A DNA stretch of 35,266 nt from Candidatus Margulisiibacteriota bacterium (lineage in GTDB: Bacteria > Margulisbacteria > Termititenacia > Termititenacales > Termititenacaceae): contig JAITIS010000095.1 in NCBI GenBank assembly GCA_031279305.1, forward strand, positions 1 through 35,266. The letters are read 5' to 3'. Below, piece after piece: positions 9,614-20,263 of the stretch. Within the stretch, counting starts at the first letter, position 1. Each line of letters opens with the position of its first letter. The position numbers and the translations under genes were made by a program. The notes beneath the pieces are model-generated. The model worked only from the letters and a program-made list of their open reading frames with translations. It was not told the DNA's origin and made no database searches.

Positions 9614-11254
9614 ATGCTGTTATCTCTCTATCTGGAGAATTACGCCCTGCTGGAAAAGCAAACTATCGAATTCCGCTCCGGATTTAATGTTATCACCGGC
9701 GAAACCGGCGCCGGCAAGTCGATTATCGTCAATGCTCTGGCGCTTATTATGGGCGAACGGGCTTCCAGCGATTTCATTAAAGCTGGCAGGCAGCGAGCGG
9801 TGCTGGAAGCGGTGTTTGACATACGCGGCAAACAGCTGGATGGCTGCGCAGACGATGACGCGCTGATTATCACCCGCGAGATATCGCTGAACGGGCGCAA
9901 CTTAATAAAAATAAATCACCGCGCGGCCACCCAGAATGAATTAAAACAAGTCTCGCGTTATCTCATCGACATTCACGGCCAGCATCAGCATCAATTGCTC
10001 ATTGATCCGGAGAATCACCTAGAAATACTTGATCTTTTCACCGAGAGCAGCCGCCGCTTGGCTGTGCGGGAAGTTTTTGCCAAATACCACGCGGTTAAAA
10101 AAGAATACACCCTGCTTTTGCAAAACCGCGACCTCCGGCAGGAGGAAAAAGATTTTTTGAGTTTTCAGCTGGCTGAGCTTAACGCCGCGGACTTAAAACC
10201 CGGCGAACACACGGAATTAAAAACTGAAAAAAGCCGGCTGGACTCTTTTGCCGAGATTGCCGAGGCGGTGCGCAGCATTGCGGAAAAAATGCCCGGCTTG
10301 AAAGACGGCCTGCGCTACAGCAAAAGCAAGCTGGCGCAAATCGCCGGCAAAGAAAACACGCTGCAAAATCTAGCGGACAAAGCCGAAGCAATCAATCTGG
10401 ATTTTGAGGATTTTCAGGACAGCCTAAACGATTATGAAAACCAGCTGGAGTTCTCGCCGCAGAGACTGGAAGAGGTAAACGAACGGCTGGATTTGCTGCA
10501 CAAACTCAAGCGCAAACATCTCAAACAGCTGGAAGAAGAAGATGTCGCCGCGCTGCTGATCAAAAAGCGAGACCAGCTAAGCACACTGCTGACAGGGCTG
10601 GCGGACACGGATGAGCGGCTGGCCGCTTTGGAAAAAAATCTGGCGGATGCGGAAAAAATATATCTGGAAAAAGCGGCGGCCCTGTCCAAACACCGCAAAC
10701 AAACCGCCCTGAAACTGGAGGAAAAAATTATTCGCGCGCTAAAAAATCTGCGTATGCCCGGCGTGGAGTTCAAAATAAACTTTACCGCGGCGCCTTACGC
10801 CGCGGCGGGGTTGGACGCTGTAGAGTTCCTGATCTCCGCCAATCCTGGCGAGCCGCTCAAAGCTCTGGCGAAGATCGCGTCAGGCGGGGAGCTGTCGCGG
10901 GTAATGCTGGCCATCCGCCAGACGCTGGCCGAGCGCGAGCAGAGATCCTCGATGATTTTCGATGAGGTTGACGCCGGCATCGGCGGCGAGACGGCGCTTT
11001 ATATAGCCGAGGCCATTCATTCTATCGCGCAGAAACATCAGGTCATCTGCGTCACTCATTTAGCCCAGATCGCCGCCCGGGCCAGCCATCATCTGTGCGT
11101 GGCTAAATCCGCCGGGGCGCATTCGACCACGGTGACCGTAGCTTCGTTAAACAAGTCTGAGCGGGAATTGGAAATAGCCCGGATGCTTTCCGGCAAACTC
11201 ACCGAGAACGCCGCCGCGCACGCGCAGGAGCTGCTGCATATCCAGCAAGCTTAG
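9614..11254 (+). CDS. recN: DNA repair protein RecN
   Basis: FNVITGETGAGKSIIVNALALIMGERAS, DIHGQHQHQLLIDPENHLEILD, SGGELSRVMLAIRQTLAE, SMIFDEVDAGIGGETA, VICVTHLAQIAA. Confidence 0.97.
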   Translation: MLLSLYLENYALLEKQTIEFRSGFNVITGETGAGKSIIVNALALIMGERASSDFIKAGRQRAVLEAVFDIRGKQLDGCADDDALIITREISLNGRNLIKINHRAATQNELKQVSRYLIDIHGQHQHQLLIDPENHLEILDLFTESSRRLAVREVFAKYHAVKKEYTLLLQNRDLRQEEKDFLSFQLAELNAADLKPGEHTELKTEKSRLDSFAEIAEAVRSIAEKMPGLKDGLRYSKSKLAQIAGKENTLQNLADKAEAINLDFEDFQDSLNDYENQLEFSPQRLEEVNERLDLLHKLKRKHLKQLEEEDVAALLIKKRDQLSTLLTGLADTDERLAALEKNLADAEKIYLEKAAALSKHRKQTALKLEEKIIRALKNLRMPGVEFKINFTAAPYAAAGLDAVEFLISANPGEPLKALAKIASGGELSRVMLAIRQTLAEREQRSSMIFDEVDAGIGGETALYIAEAIHSIAQKHQVICVTHLAQIAARASHHLCVAKSAGAHSTTVTVASLNKSERELEIARMLSGKLTENAAAHAQELLHIQQA

Positions 11255-12399
11255 TTTTTGCCGAGCAAAGACAAAACCGCCCGGGCGTTTTTCTTTAGCA
11301 CGGAGCGCGCGGAAAGTTTACTTTTTAATACGGAAAATTCTCTTTTTATTTTTCGCATTTTCTTTTTATCATAAAGCGTTTTCTCCAGCAGCTGATACAG
11401 CTCCGGCGCGGTGACGCCCCGCTGGATACGCTCCGGCATTATCTCCCGGCCGTTTAGCATATTGGGCAGGGCTTTGTAGCGGGGCGCTTTATTCCCCAGC
11501 ATTTTTTTTAACAGCCAGTAAGACAGCGGCGGAAACTTATACACCGCGATGAGCGGGGTGCCGAGCAGGGCGGCCTCCAGCGTGATCGTGCCGGTCGAGG
11601 AAACAATAATATCCGCGGCGGCCATCGCGGCGTAATTTTCTCTATATAAGACCTGTGTGTCCGCCACAAATTTTGTCTGGCGGCGGACTAAGCCCTGTAT
11701 TTTTTGCAAACAGTAGGAGTTGGCCGCCACTATGACAAACTGCTCCCGTCCCCGCGCCAAAGCGGTCATCTCCAGTAAAACCGGCAGCAGATTGGCCAGC
11801 TCCTGCCGGCGGCTGCCGGGGAATAAAGCCACCAATGGTTTGGCGGCGGACAGTCTATGTTTCCTGCGAAAGACCGCGGGCGCAACATTAGTCTTAACTA
11901 TCTCGCTCAAAGGATGGCCGTTGTAAACACTGCGGCCGCCAAGTTTCTGGTAAAACCGGTGCTCCTCAGGAAATATCGAGATGATCAGATCGCAGACATC
12001 CGCGACTTTCCGGCCGCCCGCCGCGCTGCCCCACAGCCACTCCTGCGGCGAGATGTAGTACACGACCGGCATTCCCAGACTTTTGGCATAGCCGGCTAAA
12101 GGCAGATGAAACCCCTGGCCGTCCACGCACAGGAACAGGTCAAATTTATTTTTCCGCAGATATTTTTTTAAGCGCGCCAGAGCGCGCAGATAGGCCGTGA
12201 GGTGGCGCAGCGGCTCAACAATGCCGACCGTGCTGCGGCTGGTTAAATCCAGCAGTATTTTCACGCCTTCGGCCCGCAGCGCCTCGCTGCCGAGACCGTA
12301 AAAACTTAAATTTTTATCCTGCTTTTTTAAGGCCTGCACCAGTCTGGCCGCGTGCAGATCGCCGGAAGTTTCTATGGCGCTGATGAATATTTTTTTCAT
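11251..12399 (-). CDS. lpxB: Lipid-A-disaccharide synthase LpxB
   Basis: MKKIFISAIETSGDLHAARLVQALK, VGIVEPLRHL, YYISPQEWLWG, LFPGSRRQE, SSTGTITLEAALLGTPLIAVYK. Start set at MKKIF rather than the upstream extension. Confidence 0.93.
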   Translation of the reverse strand: MKKIFISAIETSGDLHAARLVQALKKQDKNLSFYGLGSEALRAEGVKILLDLTSRSTVGIVEPLRHLTAYLRALARLKKYLRKNKFDLFLCVDGQGFHLPLAGYAKSLGMPVVYYISPQEWLWGSAAGGRKVADVCDLIISIFPEEHRFYQKLGGRSVYNGHPLSEIVKTNVAPAVFRRKHRLSAAKPLVALFPGSRRQELANLLPVLLEMTALARGREQFVIVAANSYCLQKIQGLVRRQTKFVADTQVLYRENYAAMAAADIIVSSTGTITLEAALLGTPLIAVYKFPPLSYWLLKKMLGNKAPRYKALPNMLNGREIMPERIQRGVTAPELYQLLEKTLYDKKKMRKIKREFSVLKSKLSARSVLKKNARAVLSLLGKN

Positions 12400-12416
12400 T
12401 GCCCTAAAATTATAAA

Positions 12417-13925
12417 CTAGAACGACGCGGAAATCCCGGCCCACCAAGATTCTTCAATCGTGTTATTTTCCAAACGGATAGTCCAGGGGCGGGATGTATA
12501 TTCCAGAAAATAGATAAGCCGGTTAATGCGTCCGTTGCGGATCAGATAGCGCAATGTCCGGCCCAGACGCATATTCCACAGGGAGACCCGCATAGTTGTC
12601 CGCACATTATCACCCATCTCATAATGCTCATCATAGGAAAAAGGCGAAGAGCCGCGTTCGTCCACATAGTCATACACTCGGGCGTTCCAGTCAAAAATCC
12701 AGAGCTTCCGGTGCGCGTTCACAAAGCTGAACACGCGGTGCCAGCTGTAAGGATACAGCGAATATTTAACCGTGTCATAGCCGACGCCGGGGCGGATAGA
12801 CAGCAAATAAGGCACTTCATAATCCCGCGAAAGCTCGGAATAGGACTGCCAGCGCTGGCCTTCGGCTCCGGTGGTCAGCTCGCGCACAGAAGTGTAGGTG
12901 TTTGTAGTGTAAAGACTTAGCCGCTGCCAGGGCAGATGAAACAAGGCGTAGTATTCCAGCTCCACATCCCGGTTAATAATATCCACTCCGGACTCTTCAT
13001 AGACCGTGTGCGTCAGGCGCAGAGTGCTAGCCGCAGCATTGTTTAACTCCGTGTTGTACTGCAAAAGCTCGTTAAAATTCATTTTTTTATTTCCGGTATG
13101 CGCTGGATCTAAAAAAGAGTGTTCGTAAGAAATATTTTCCTGCGTCGGCCAGTACTGCCAGTTTTCATTGATATAGGTCATCTGATCGTAATCAGAAAAA
13201 CGCATTATGTTCTGCATACCGTAGCCGGCGCCTTTTTCCAGCGCGTAGCCGAACTGCAGATTGCCGTAAAATTTTTCACTGGCGTAATAATGGCTGTTCC
13301 AGCGGAAAAAATCCCCGGCAAAATAAGTGCGCCCCCACTGGGGAAAAGAACCGGGCAGCTCAAAAGCATTGCGGCGTTTGTCCACCACATAGACCGGGAT
13401 ATACCAGAGCTTGTGCGCGCGCCAGTTAAAGGTAGTGTCGTAGAAAACCGCCCAGCCCGGATAGATATTCAATTCTCTGGATTTCATCGCAAAGTCATAC
13501 ATCGGCACGCCGATTGTCGCGCCGATCAAAGAAATTTTTTCGCCGCGGAAAAATAATTTCCCGGATTGGGCGTAGAGATCGTCCGTGCCGATGACAATAT
13601 TCTGCGCGGACATATCGTTATTGGCGGGATTATACTCTAGGGTTTCGCCAAAAATTTCATTGTTCAGGTAGCGGGAATGAAAACCGCCGGCCAGATAGAC
13701 GCGGTTGGTGGCGGAGGAAAACCGCACTTCGCCGGCGCGGATGAGCGTGTTATCGTAGCGCAGGGTGACATTTTGCGTGCCGGGCGCGGAATAAAAAAAC
13801 CATTCCGCGCCTTGATGCCCGGAGCGCGGCGCATCGATGGACAGCGTATGTAAGCCGATCTTTTGGGTGTACGGCGCGCCGGAACAGACAGCCAGCAAAG
13901 CCAGCAGCAGCCAGTATTTTTTCAT
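12417..13925 (-). CDS. LptD/OstA-like outer-membrane beta-barrel protein
   Basis: Signal peptide, OstA-like N-terminal repeats (NTLIRAGEVRFSSATNRVYLAGGF...ETLEYNPANNDMSAQNIVI), then aromatic alternating strands ending in Phe (WWAGISASF*). Adjacent to lpxB. Confidence 0.65.
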   Translation of the reverse strand: MKKYWLLLALLAVCSGAPYTQKIGLHTLSIDAPRSGHQGAEWFFYSAPGTQNVTLRYDNTLIRAGEVRFSSATNRVYLAGGFHSRYLNNEIFGETLEYNPANNDMSAQNIVIGTDDLYAQSGKLFFRGEKISLIGATIGVPMYDFAMKSRELNIYPGWAVFYDTTFNWRAHKLWYIPVYVVDKRRNAFELPGSFPQWGRTYFAGDFFRWNSHYYASEKFYGNLQFGYALEKGAGYGMQNIMRFSDYDQMTYINENWQYWPTQENISYEHSFLDPAHTGNKKMNFNELLQYNTELNNAAASTLRLTHTVYEESGVDIINRDVELEYYALFHLPWQRLSLYTTNTYTSVRELTTGAEGQRWQSYSELSRDYEVPYLLSIRPGVGYDTVKYSLYPYSWHRVFSFVNAHRKLWIFDWNARVYDYVDERGSSPFSYDEHYEMGDNVRTTMRVSLWNMRLGRTLRYLIRNGRINRLIYFLEYTSRPWTIRLENNTIEESWWAGISASF

Positions 13926-14431
13926 CTGGAGAAAAAATCCACTATGGCGCGGCCAAATTCTTCCGCCGCGGCAAAATCTCTGGCTGTAATAATATTACCG
14001 CTCACCACCACCGGCCGGTCTACATAAACGGCGTCGTGTTTACGCGCGTCCGCCAGAGCGTCCGGCGAGGGAAATACCGTGTATTCTCCGCCCCGCAGAA
14101 CACCGGCCTGCGCGGGAATAAGACCGGAAATACAGATCGCCGCGACGAGTCTGCCGTCCGCGGCAAACTCCCGCGTCAGCCTGAGCACTGTCTCGTCGTA
14201 CCAGTAAGTCGGCTGGCCGCCGGCAATAACCAGCCCTTGATAATCCGCCGCGGACACTTTGTCCAGCGTGATATCCACCTGCGCCGTGACCAAGCCTTTT
14301 TTGCCGCGCAGAGGGCCGACGGCGGCGGAGGCGGTAGTTACTTCCAGACCGGCATTCAACAAAATCCGGCGGGGCACAGCATATTCTTCATCACGAAAAC
14401 CATCCGGCACGAGCAGAAACAGTATGGACAT
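13922..14431 (-). CDS. DJ-1/PfpI (ThiJ) family protein
   Basis: MSILFLLVPDGFRDEEYAVPRRILLNAGLEVTTAS; GLVIAGGQPTYWYD; AAICISGLIPAQAGVLRG (nucleophilic Cys elbow). Start chosen at MSILF; overlaps flanking genes by a few nt. Confidence 0.85.
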   Translation of the reverse strand: MSILFLLVPDGFRDEEYAVPRRILLNAGLEVTTASAAVGPLRGKKGLVTAQVDITLDKVSAADYQGLVIAGGQPTYWYDETVLRLTREFAADGRLVAAICISGLIPAQAGVLRGGEYTVFPSPDALADARKHDAVYVDRPVVVSGNIITARDFAAAEEFGRAIVDFFSR

Positions 14432-14432
14432 T

Positions 14433-16685
14433 TTACAAGCCCCGGTTGACGTCGATCTTGCCGCTGTCGATCTGCTTGCGGCCGGCCGCCGGTATGACAG
14501 CGGACTGCACATTGTTGGTTGTAGCCGCTTCCTCCATATCCGAGAGAAAAATAATGCTGCCCGCATCGGGATAAAAAGTCCGCTCCCAGTCCGGTCTGGA
14601 GCGGCCGGCCGGCACCAGCCCGCCGAAGATCGAATGCTCCTGACAGGAAGAAGTGTGTATGTTGTTCTCCCACATCAATTCCTCCACCACATCCGACTCC
14701 GGACACATCGGCGTGGCCAGCGCTTTGCCGGTTATACAGATCCGCTGTTTGACCATCCCGCGCGGATAGGGAAAATATTCTTTGGGCAGTTTGGGCAGAG
14801 CGTAAGACATAAACATATGCCACATCTGCGCCGGCAGCCAGCCGCCGGTGACTTCCTGCATCGCCGAATTATCATCATTGCCCACCCAAACCACGGTCAC
14901 AATATTGGGCGCAAAACCGATGAACCAGGCGTCGCGGTAATCAGTGGTCGTGCCGGTTTTACCGGCCAGATCATAGCCGGGCACATTGGCGCCCTGGCCG
15001 GTGCCTTTTTGCATCACGCCTTTTAACATATAAATCAGCGCGTAGACATAACGCGCCTCGTAGACCCGGCGCGGCGCGATCTGGTGTTTGTACAGGACAT
15101 TGCCGTTACGATCCTCGATGCGCAGGATCGACACCGGATCGACGCGCACGCCGCCGCCGGCCAGCGTGCAGAAAGCCGCGCCGTGCTCCAGAATCGAGGT
15201 CTCGCTGGCGCCCAAGGTGAGCGACAGCACCGGAGCCAGATAAGACTGCAGCCCCAGTTTGCGGCAGGTCACGATGATGTTGCTCGGATCCAAAATATCG
15301 CTGACGCGCACCGCCACGACATTGAGCGACAGCTCCAGCGCGCGTTTTAGAGTCACCGGGCCTTTGAAATCATTGGTATAATTGCGCGGGCTGTACGGCC
15401 CCTGCGTGGTATTAAACGTGATCGGCAGATCATCAACGACCGTGCCCGGCGAAAGCCCCATACTCAAGGCCGTCAGATAGGTGTAGGGCTTAAATGAAGA
15501 GCCGGTCTGGCGTTTGGCCTGAGCGATATGATCGAATTCACGCTCCAGAAAATCCCGGCCGCCGACCCAGGTTTTGATATAGCCGGTTTTAGGATCGACG
15601 CTGAAAAGCGCGGCCTGCGTGGCGTTGAGCGATGAAACTTCCCGGCCTTTGATCCAGTGCGGACGGCTGGCTTCCATCATATAGTACTCGACTGTATCCT
15701 CGGCTTTTTTCTGCAGATCAACATCCAGCGTCGTGTATACTTTTAATCCGTCATTGTAAACCACCTCGCTGCCGTACATATCGATGAGTTGCTTGACCAC
15801 ATAGCTGGTGAAATACGGGTGTTTATAGCGCAGGGTCCGGCGCGCCGCTAGAAAGATCGGCGTGTCTTTAGCCTGATAATAATCTTCCTCGCTGATCAGA
15901 TTTAAGGTCAGCAGGCGGCGCAGCACTATGTCCCGGCGCCAGCGCGCCCGCTGCGGGTGATTGAAAGGCGAATACAATTCCGGGCCGCGCAAAAGGCCGA
16001 TGAGCGTGGCGGATTCCGGCAGAGTCAGTTCGGCGGCTTTTTTACCGAAATACAAATTGGCCGCGGACTCGATGCCGTAGGAGTTATGCCCCCAGTACAC
16101 CTGATTGAGATAAAATTCCAAAATTTCCTCTTTGGTGTATTTGCGCTCCAGCTGGAGGGCCAGAAGCATCTCGGCGATCTTGCGGATCATTTTTTTGCGC
16201 TTATTCAGGAAAATGCTGCGCGCTAGCTGCATCGTGATCGTGCTGCCGCCCTGCATTTTTTCGCCGCGGATGACATTCACAAAAATCGAGCGGAAAATGC
16301 CGTTAAAATCCAGCCCGTTGTGGCGGTAAAAATTCGCATCCTCGGAAGAGATGACCGCCGCTTTCACAAAATCCGAGATCTGGGAGATCGGCACGATCAC
16401 CCGGTTTTCTTCCTGATGCAGCTCGGCTAGGATCGTGCCGTCCGCCGCGTAAACTTTGGTCGTCTCGTTGGGCACGTAGGTCGAGATGAGGTCGACATCC
16501 GGCAGCTGGGTGGAGATCTGCACCACGATAATCAAAAAAAGCAAAGCGCCCGCCGCCGCGGCGACGCCCAAATACCGCATAATTTTTTGCAGCCCAAAAA
16601 ACAGTTTTTGTCTTTTGAGATGTCTGCCGTAGGAAGTCAAATGCGCCGATTTGACCTCATCTATCGGTTTTTTGAAAAGACCCAC
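14433..16685 (-). CDS. Class A penicillin-binding protein (PBP1A family)
   Basis: GT51: [62 protein letters not shown]. Transpeptidase: [44 protein letters not shown]. Confidence 0.96.
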   Translation of the reverse strand: MGLFKKPIDEVKSAHLTSYGRHLKRQKLFFGLQKIMRYLGVAAAAGALLFLIIVVQISTQLPDVDLISTYVPNETTKVYAADGTILAELHQEENRVIVPISQISDFVKAAVISSEDANFYRHNGLDFNGIFRSIFVNVIRGEKMQGGSTITMQLARSIFLNKRKKMIRKIAEMLLALQLERKYTKEEILEFYLNQVYWGHNSYGIESAANLYFGKKAAELTLPESATLIGLLRGPELYSPFNHPQRARWRRDIVLRRLLTLNLISEEDYYQAKDTPIFLAARRTLRYKHPYFTSYVVKQLIDMYGSEVVYNDGLKVYTTLDVDLQKKAEDTVEYYMMEASRPHWIKGREVSSLNATQAALFSVDPKTGYIKTWVGGRDFLEREFDHIAQAKRQTGSSFKPYTYLTALSMGLSPGTVVDDLPITFNTTQGPYSPRNYTNDFKGPVTLKRALELSLNVVAVRVSDILDPSNIIVTCRKLGLQSYLAPVLSLTLGASETSILEHGAAFCTLAGGGVRVDPVSILRIEDRNGNVLYKHQIAPRRVYEARYVYALIYMLKGVMQKGTGQGANVPGYDLAGKTGTTTDYRDAWFIGFAPNIVTVVWVGNDDNSAMQEVTGGWLPAQMWHMFMSYALPKLPKEYFPYPRGMVKQRICITGKALATPMCPESDVVEELMWENNIHTSSCQEHSIFGGLVPAGRSRPDWERTFYPDAGSIIFLSDMEEAATTNNVQSAVIPAAGRKQIDSGKIDVNRGL

Positions 16686-16757
16686 CAGCTTCCCCTTGAG
16701 GCAAAAATTTTGAGGTGCTATTATAACATAATACTATGCGGCAAAACTGAGGCGCGA

Positions 16758-17912
16758 ATGGACGTTTGGGGTATCATCAAAAAAGGCGCGGTGGAGATAA
16801 TTTCCGCGGGCGATCTGCAAAATAAGCTTATTTCCGGCCAAAAATTAAAAATCAAGCTAGGGACTGATCCTTCCGCTCCCGATTTGCATTTGGGGCATAC
16901 GGTAGTTTTGCGCAAACTGCGGGAATTTCAGGAGCTGGGGCACGAGATCATTTTTCTCATCGGCGATTTTACCGCCGCGATCGGCGATCCGACCGGCAAA
17001 TCGGAAACCCGCCAGCCGTTAAATCCCGCGCAGATCGCCCAAAACGCCGCGACTTATCAGGAGCAGGTTTTCAAAATTTTGGACAAAACCCAAACCCGCG
17101 TTGTCTACAATTCGGAATGGATAAACAAGCTCACGCCGGCGGATATGCTCCAGCTGCTGGCCTCCCACACTGTCGCCCGGATGCTAGAGCGCGAGGATTT
17201 CAAAAAACGCTACAGCGAGAACCGCCCCATCGCCCTGCACGAATTTATGTATCCGCTCCTGCAGGGATATGACTCGGTCGCCCTGCGCGCCGATGTGGAG
17301 CTAGGCGGCACCGACCAAAAATTTAATCTGCTGATGGGGCGCGACCTGCAAGCTGCCGCCGGACAGACGCCGCAGAATATCGTCATTATGCCCCTGCTGG
17401 AGGGGCTGGACGGCGTCAACAAAATGTCCAAGTCGCTCGGCAATCACGTCGGCATCACCGATCCGCCCAATGAGATGTTTGGCAAACTGATGTCTCTGCC
17501 GGACGCGCTGATGCCGCGCTATTACGAGCTTTTGACGGATCTGGTTTTTGACCCAAACGCGCATCCCCGCGCCGCCAAAGAAAAACTGGCGCGCTATATC
17601 ACCGCGCAATACCACAGCCAGACGGCGGCGGATGCGGCGGCGGAAAATTTCCAGAATGTTTTTGCCCGCAGCGGCGTCCCCAATGACACGCCGGTCTTAA
17701 AGGCGGGGCGATTTGCCGGCCTGCGGCTCAAAGAACTGCTGGTGGCCGCCGGGCTATCCGCCAGCAACAGCGACGCCAAGCGCGACATCCAGTCCGGCGC
17801 AGTTCGGATCAACGGGCAAAAAGCGGACGATCCGGCCCGCGTGTTAATCAGCGGAAAAACCGGCAAGTTTATTTTACAGATCGGCAAACGCAAATTTGTG
17901 AAATTAGAATAA
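16758..17912 (+). CDS. tyrS: Tyrosyl-tRNA synthetase
   Basis: [21 protein letters not shown] (HIGH-like), [13 protein letters not shown] (KMSKS), C-terminal S4 domain ([22 protein letters not shown]). ATG 16758 has an upstream GAGG. Confidence 0.95.
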   Translation: MDVWGIIKKGAVEIISAGDLQNKLISGQKLKIKLGTDPSAPDLHLGHTVVLRKLREFQELGHEIIFLIGDFTAAIGDPTGKSETRQPLNPAQIAQNAATYQEQVFKILDKTQTRVVYNSEWINKLTPADMLQLLASHTVARMLEREDFKKRYSENRPIALHEFMYPLLQGYDSVALRADVELGGTDQKFNLLMGRDLQAAAGQTPQNIVIMPLLEGLDGVNKMSKSLGNHVGITDPPNEMFGKLMSLPDALMPRYYELLTDLVFDPNAHPRAAKEKLARYITAQYHSQTAADAAAENFQNVFARSGVPNDTPVLKAGRFAGLRLKELLVAAGLSASNSDAKRDIQSGAVRINGQKADDPARVLISGKTGKFILQIGKRKFVKLE

Positions 17913-18431
17913 ACTTTTTAGGCTGTCCAGCAGGCTGTCCGCGGCCTGATCGCGCAATTGTTTTTCCAGCCGGGCTCTGTCCGGCAGAGGCACCTCGATA
18001 GTCTGGTCAAACTTCACGGGAAAATCCAGCACAAATAATATTTTTGCCGCGCACTGGCCGGCGACGCGGATTTTGACCGACTGCTGTCCCTGCATTATGG
18101 CGTTGAATAGCTCCGTCGCCGAACCGAATATTTTTTCCAGCTCGATATTCTGCGCCAGCGCAAAAACAACGCCGCCGCCCGCCGGCGCCTCGATCTGCTC
18201 CGACTGGCCGCTAAAAAATTCCCGCTCCGCGATGAAAAGCGCGTAGTCGATTTTGCCGTTTAACGGCACATTGTTGGGATTGCGCAGACTGAAATTAAAT
18301 TTGGCGGAGACGGTGCGCGCGTCTAACAGTTTGGCCTCGCTGCTCACAAAAGCGATTTCCGGGCTGCGCGCCAGACAACCGGTGAGAAAAAAACACAAAC
18401 CAAGCAAAATTAAAATTTTTAAGCGGCGCAT
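17904..18431 (-). CDS. LEA14-like (WHy domain) lipoprotein
   Basis: Lipobox [58 protein letters not shown] matches LEA14/WHy pattern. Confidence 0.7.
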   Translation of the reverse strand: MRRLKILILLGLCFFLTGCLARSPEIAFVSSEAKLLDARTVSAKFNFSLRNPNNVPLNGKIDYALFIAEREFFSGQSEQIEAPAGGGVVFALAQNIELEKIFGSATELFNAIMQGQQSVKIRVAGQCAAKILFVLDFPVKFDQTIEVPLPDRARLEKQLRDQAADSLLDSLKSLF

Positions 18432-18474
18432 AGGGCGGAATTATAACACGGGGCGCGGTAATTTAGATTTACTT

Positions 18475-18530
18475 CCCCTCTTCGCTAGGGGGGCGTCAAA
18501 AATTCACAAAGCAAATTTTTGACAGAGGGG
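18475..18530. repeat. Nested inverted-repeat element (REP/MITE-like)
   Basis: Outer arms CCCCTCT (18475-18481) / AGAGGGG (18524-18530); inner arms GTCAAAAATT (18495-18504) / AATTTTTGAC (18514-18523). Confidence 0.6.
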
Positions 18531-18553
18531 TCATACGCCTGCCGCGCAAACTA

Positions 18554-18562
18554 TGCTATAAT
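18554..18562 (+). promoter_or_regulatory. Extended -10 promoter (TGCTATAAT) for the PPIase gene
   Basis: TGnTATAAT 28 nt before the ATG at 18591; no good -35 at 17-nt spacing. Confidence 0.5.
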
Positions 18563-18590
18563 CACCAAAACTTTTTGGGGGGATTTGCGT

Positions 18591-19409
18591 ATGAAAAAAT
18601 TAGCGCTTCTGCTTGTCATTTCGGGATTATTTGCCGCGCCGCCCAAAGGCACGGTCGCCACGGTCGCCACGGATAATTACGTCGTCACTACGGACATCCA
18701 GACACGCATTGACGCCCTGCCCGCGCAGTACGTGCAGTACTACGCCTCGCCGGACGGCAAAAAACAGCTGTTAGATCAGATCATCGAGGAAAAACTGCTG
18801 GCCGTGGAGGCCGGCGCGCGCGGCTACGCCACCAATAATGAGGTGCTCCGCACGCTGGACAGCATCAAAGAAGAAGTAATGGTGCGCCAGTACGTCAAAG
18901 ACGAGGTGGGCAAACTGACTATCAGCGACAGCGAGATCAGCGCTTACTACAACGCCAATCTGGAAAAATTTATGCAGCCCGAAGCGGTGCGCGCCAGCCA
19001 TATACTGGTGGACGCCGAAGAAGCGGCCAAAGAAATACTCGCGCAGTTAAATAACGGCGGCGATTTTGCCGCGCTGGCCAAAGAAAAATCCACCGACACC
19101 GGCAGCGCCGTGAACGGCGGCGATTTGGATTTTTTCACCCGCGGCCAGATGGTCAAGCCTTTTGAGGACGCGGCATTTGGCCTCAAAAAAAACGAGACGG
19201 GCAAAACTCCGGTTAAAACTCAGTTCGGCTGGCATATTATCCGCGTCACGGACAAGCGCGCCGCCAAACAGCAGGCGCTGGCCGAGGTCAAGCAGGCTAT
19301 CCGCGGCGAGCTGCTCCTAGAAAAACAGCGCGCTAAAGTAACCAGCCTGATCTCCGCCGCCAAAACGAAATATCCGGTCGAGACCCACGCTGAAAATCTA
19401 AAATGGTAA
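18591..19409 (+). CDS. Parvulin-type peptidyl-prolyl cis-trans isomerase (SurA/PrsA-like)
   Basis: Signal peptide; VRASHILVDAEEAAKEILAQLNNGGDFAALAKEKSTDTGSAVNGGDLDFFTRGQMVKPFEDAAFGLKKNETGKTPVKTQFGWHIIRV. ATG 18591 follows GGGGGGA; the ORF extension to 18519 is not needed. Confidence 0.92.
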   Translation: MKKLALLLVISGLFAAPPKGTVATVATDNYVVTTDIQTRIDALPAQYVQYYASPDGKKQLLDQIIEEKLLAVEAGARGYATNNEVLRTLDSIKEEVMVRQYVKDEVGKLTISDSEISAYYNANLEKFMQPEAVRASHILVDAEEAAKEILAQLNNGGDFAALAKEKSTDTGSAVNGGDLDFFTRGQMVKPFEDAAFGLKKNETGKTPVKTQFGWHIIRVTDKRAAKQQALAEVKQAIRGELLLEKQRAKVTSLISAAKTKYPVETHAENLKW

Positions 19410-19413
19410 GCGC

Positions 19414-20262
19414 GTGCGGGTACAAAGCGCCGCCAAAATAAATCTAGTCCTAAACGTTCTAGCTCGGCGCGCTGATCATTATCACGAATTGCGCGCTGTT
19501 TTGCAGACAGTCTCGTTGTGCGATTATCTGGACTTCGCGCGGGCGCAGACGCTGGAAATACACGCGCCAGTCGGTATCACGGCAGAGCTTGAGCAAAATC
19601 TAATCTATCGCGCGGCGCGTAAATTTCTGGATAGATACACGCCGGGAGCGGGCGTTCGGATCACCCTGACCAAAAATATTCCGCTGGCGGCCGGTCTGGC
19701 TGGCGGCTCCACGGACTGCGCCGGCGCTCTGATAGGCCTAAACGAATTTTTGGCCGTGCACGCGCCGCCGGAGGAACTGGAGGAAATCGCCGACAGCCTC
19801 GGCTCAGACACGGCCTACTGCCTGCGCGGCGGCACCTATCTGGCTACAGGACGGGGCGAGCTCCTGCAAAAACTGCCGGAATTGCCAAAAATGACCGGAT
19901 TGATCTTAAAACCGCCTTTCCCGCTCTCCACCGCGGCGGTATACGCCAGATTTTCCGGACAAAATACGCCCTGCGATCTGAGCGCTTATGAGCGCGGAGA
20001 AGCCGCCGCGCATTTAGCTCTGAATATGCGCAACGATCTGACCGTCCCGGCGTTAAGTCTCCGCCCGGAGCTAAAAGATTATCTGCGCCGGGTAGAACAA
20101 ACATCTCCGGCGGTTTGCCAGATGTCCGGTTCCGGCCCCGCGATATTTGCCTTTTATCCGCATATTTCCGCCAGAGACACAGCCGTCGCCGCGCTTTCCA
20201 GAACCTGTGAGGTGTATCCTGTAGAAACCGTGCAGACAGCGCAAAAAATACTATATGATTAG
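19414..20262 (+). CDS. ispE: 4-diphosphocytidyl-2-C-methyl-D-erythritol kinase
   Basis: SAAKINLVLNVLARRADHYHELRAVLQTVSLCDYL; IPLAAGLAGGSTDCAGALIGLN; QMSGSGPAIFAFY. GTG start. Confidence 0.94.
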   Translation: MRVQSAAKINLVLNVLARRADHYHELRAVLQTVSLCDYLDFARAQTLEIHAPVGITAELEQNLIYRAARKFLDRYTPGAGVRITLTKNIPLAAGLAGGSTDCAGALIGLNEFLAVHAPPEELEEIADSLGSDTAYCLRGGTYLATGRGELLQKLPELPKMTGLILKPPFPLSTAAVYARFSGQNTPCDLSAYERGEAAAHLALNMRNDLTVPALSLRPELKDYLRRVEQTSPAVCQMSGSGPAIFAFYPHISARDTAVAALSRTCEVYPVETVQTAQKILYD

Positions 20263-20263
20263 T

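Noticed and set aside
18519-18524. TTGACA as -35 box for the PPIase promoter
   Set aside because: It is 32 nt from TATAAT, far from the usual 16-18; it is part of the inverted repeat element.
18651-18672. Short 9-bp tandem repeat (GTCGCCACG) encoding TVATVAT in the PPIase
   Set aside because: Only about two units, multiple of 3 and in frame; no regulatory implication.
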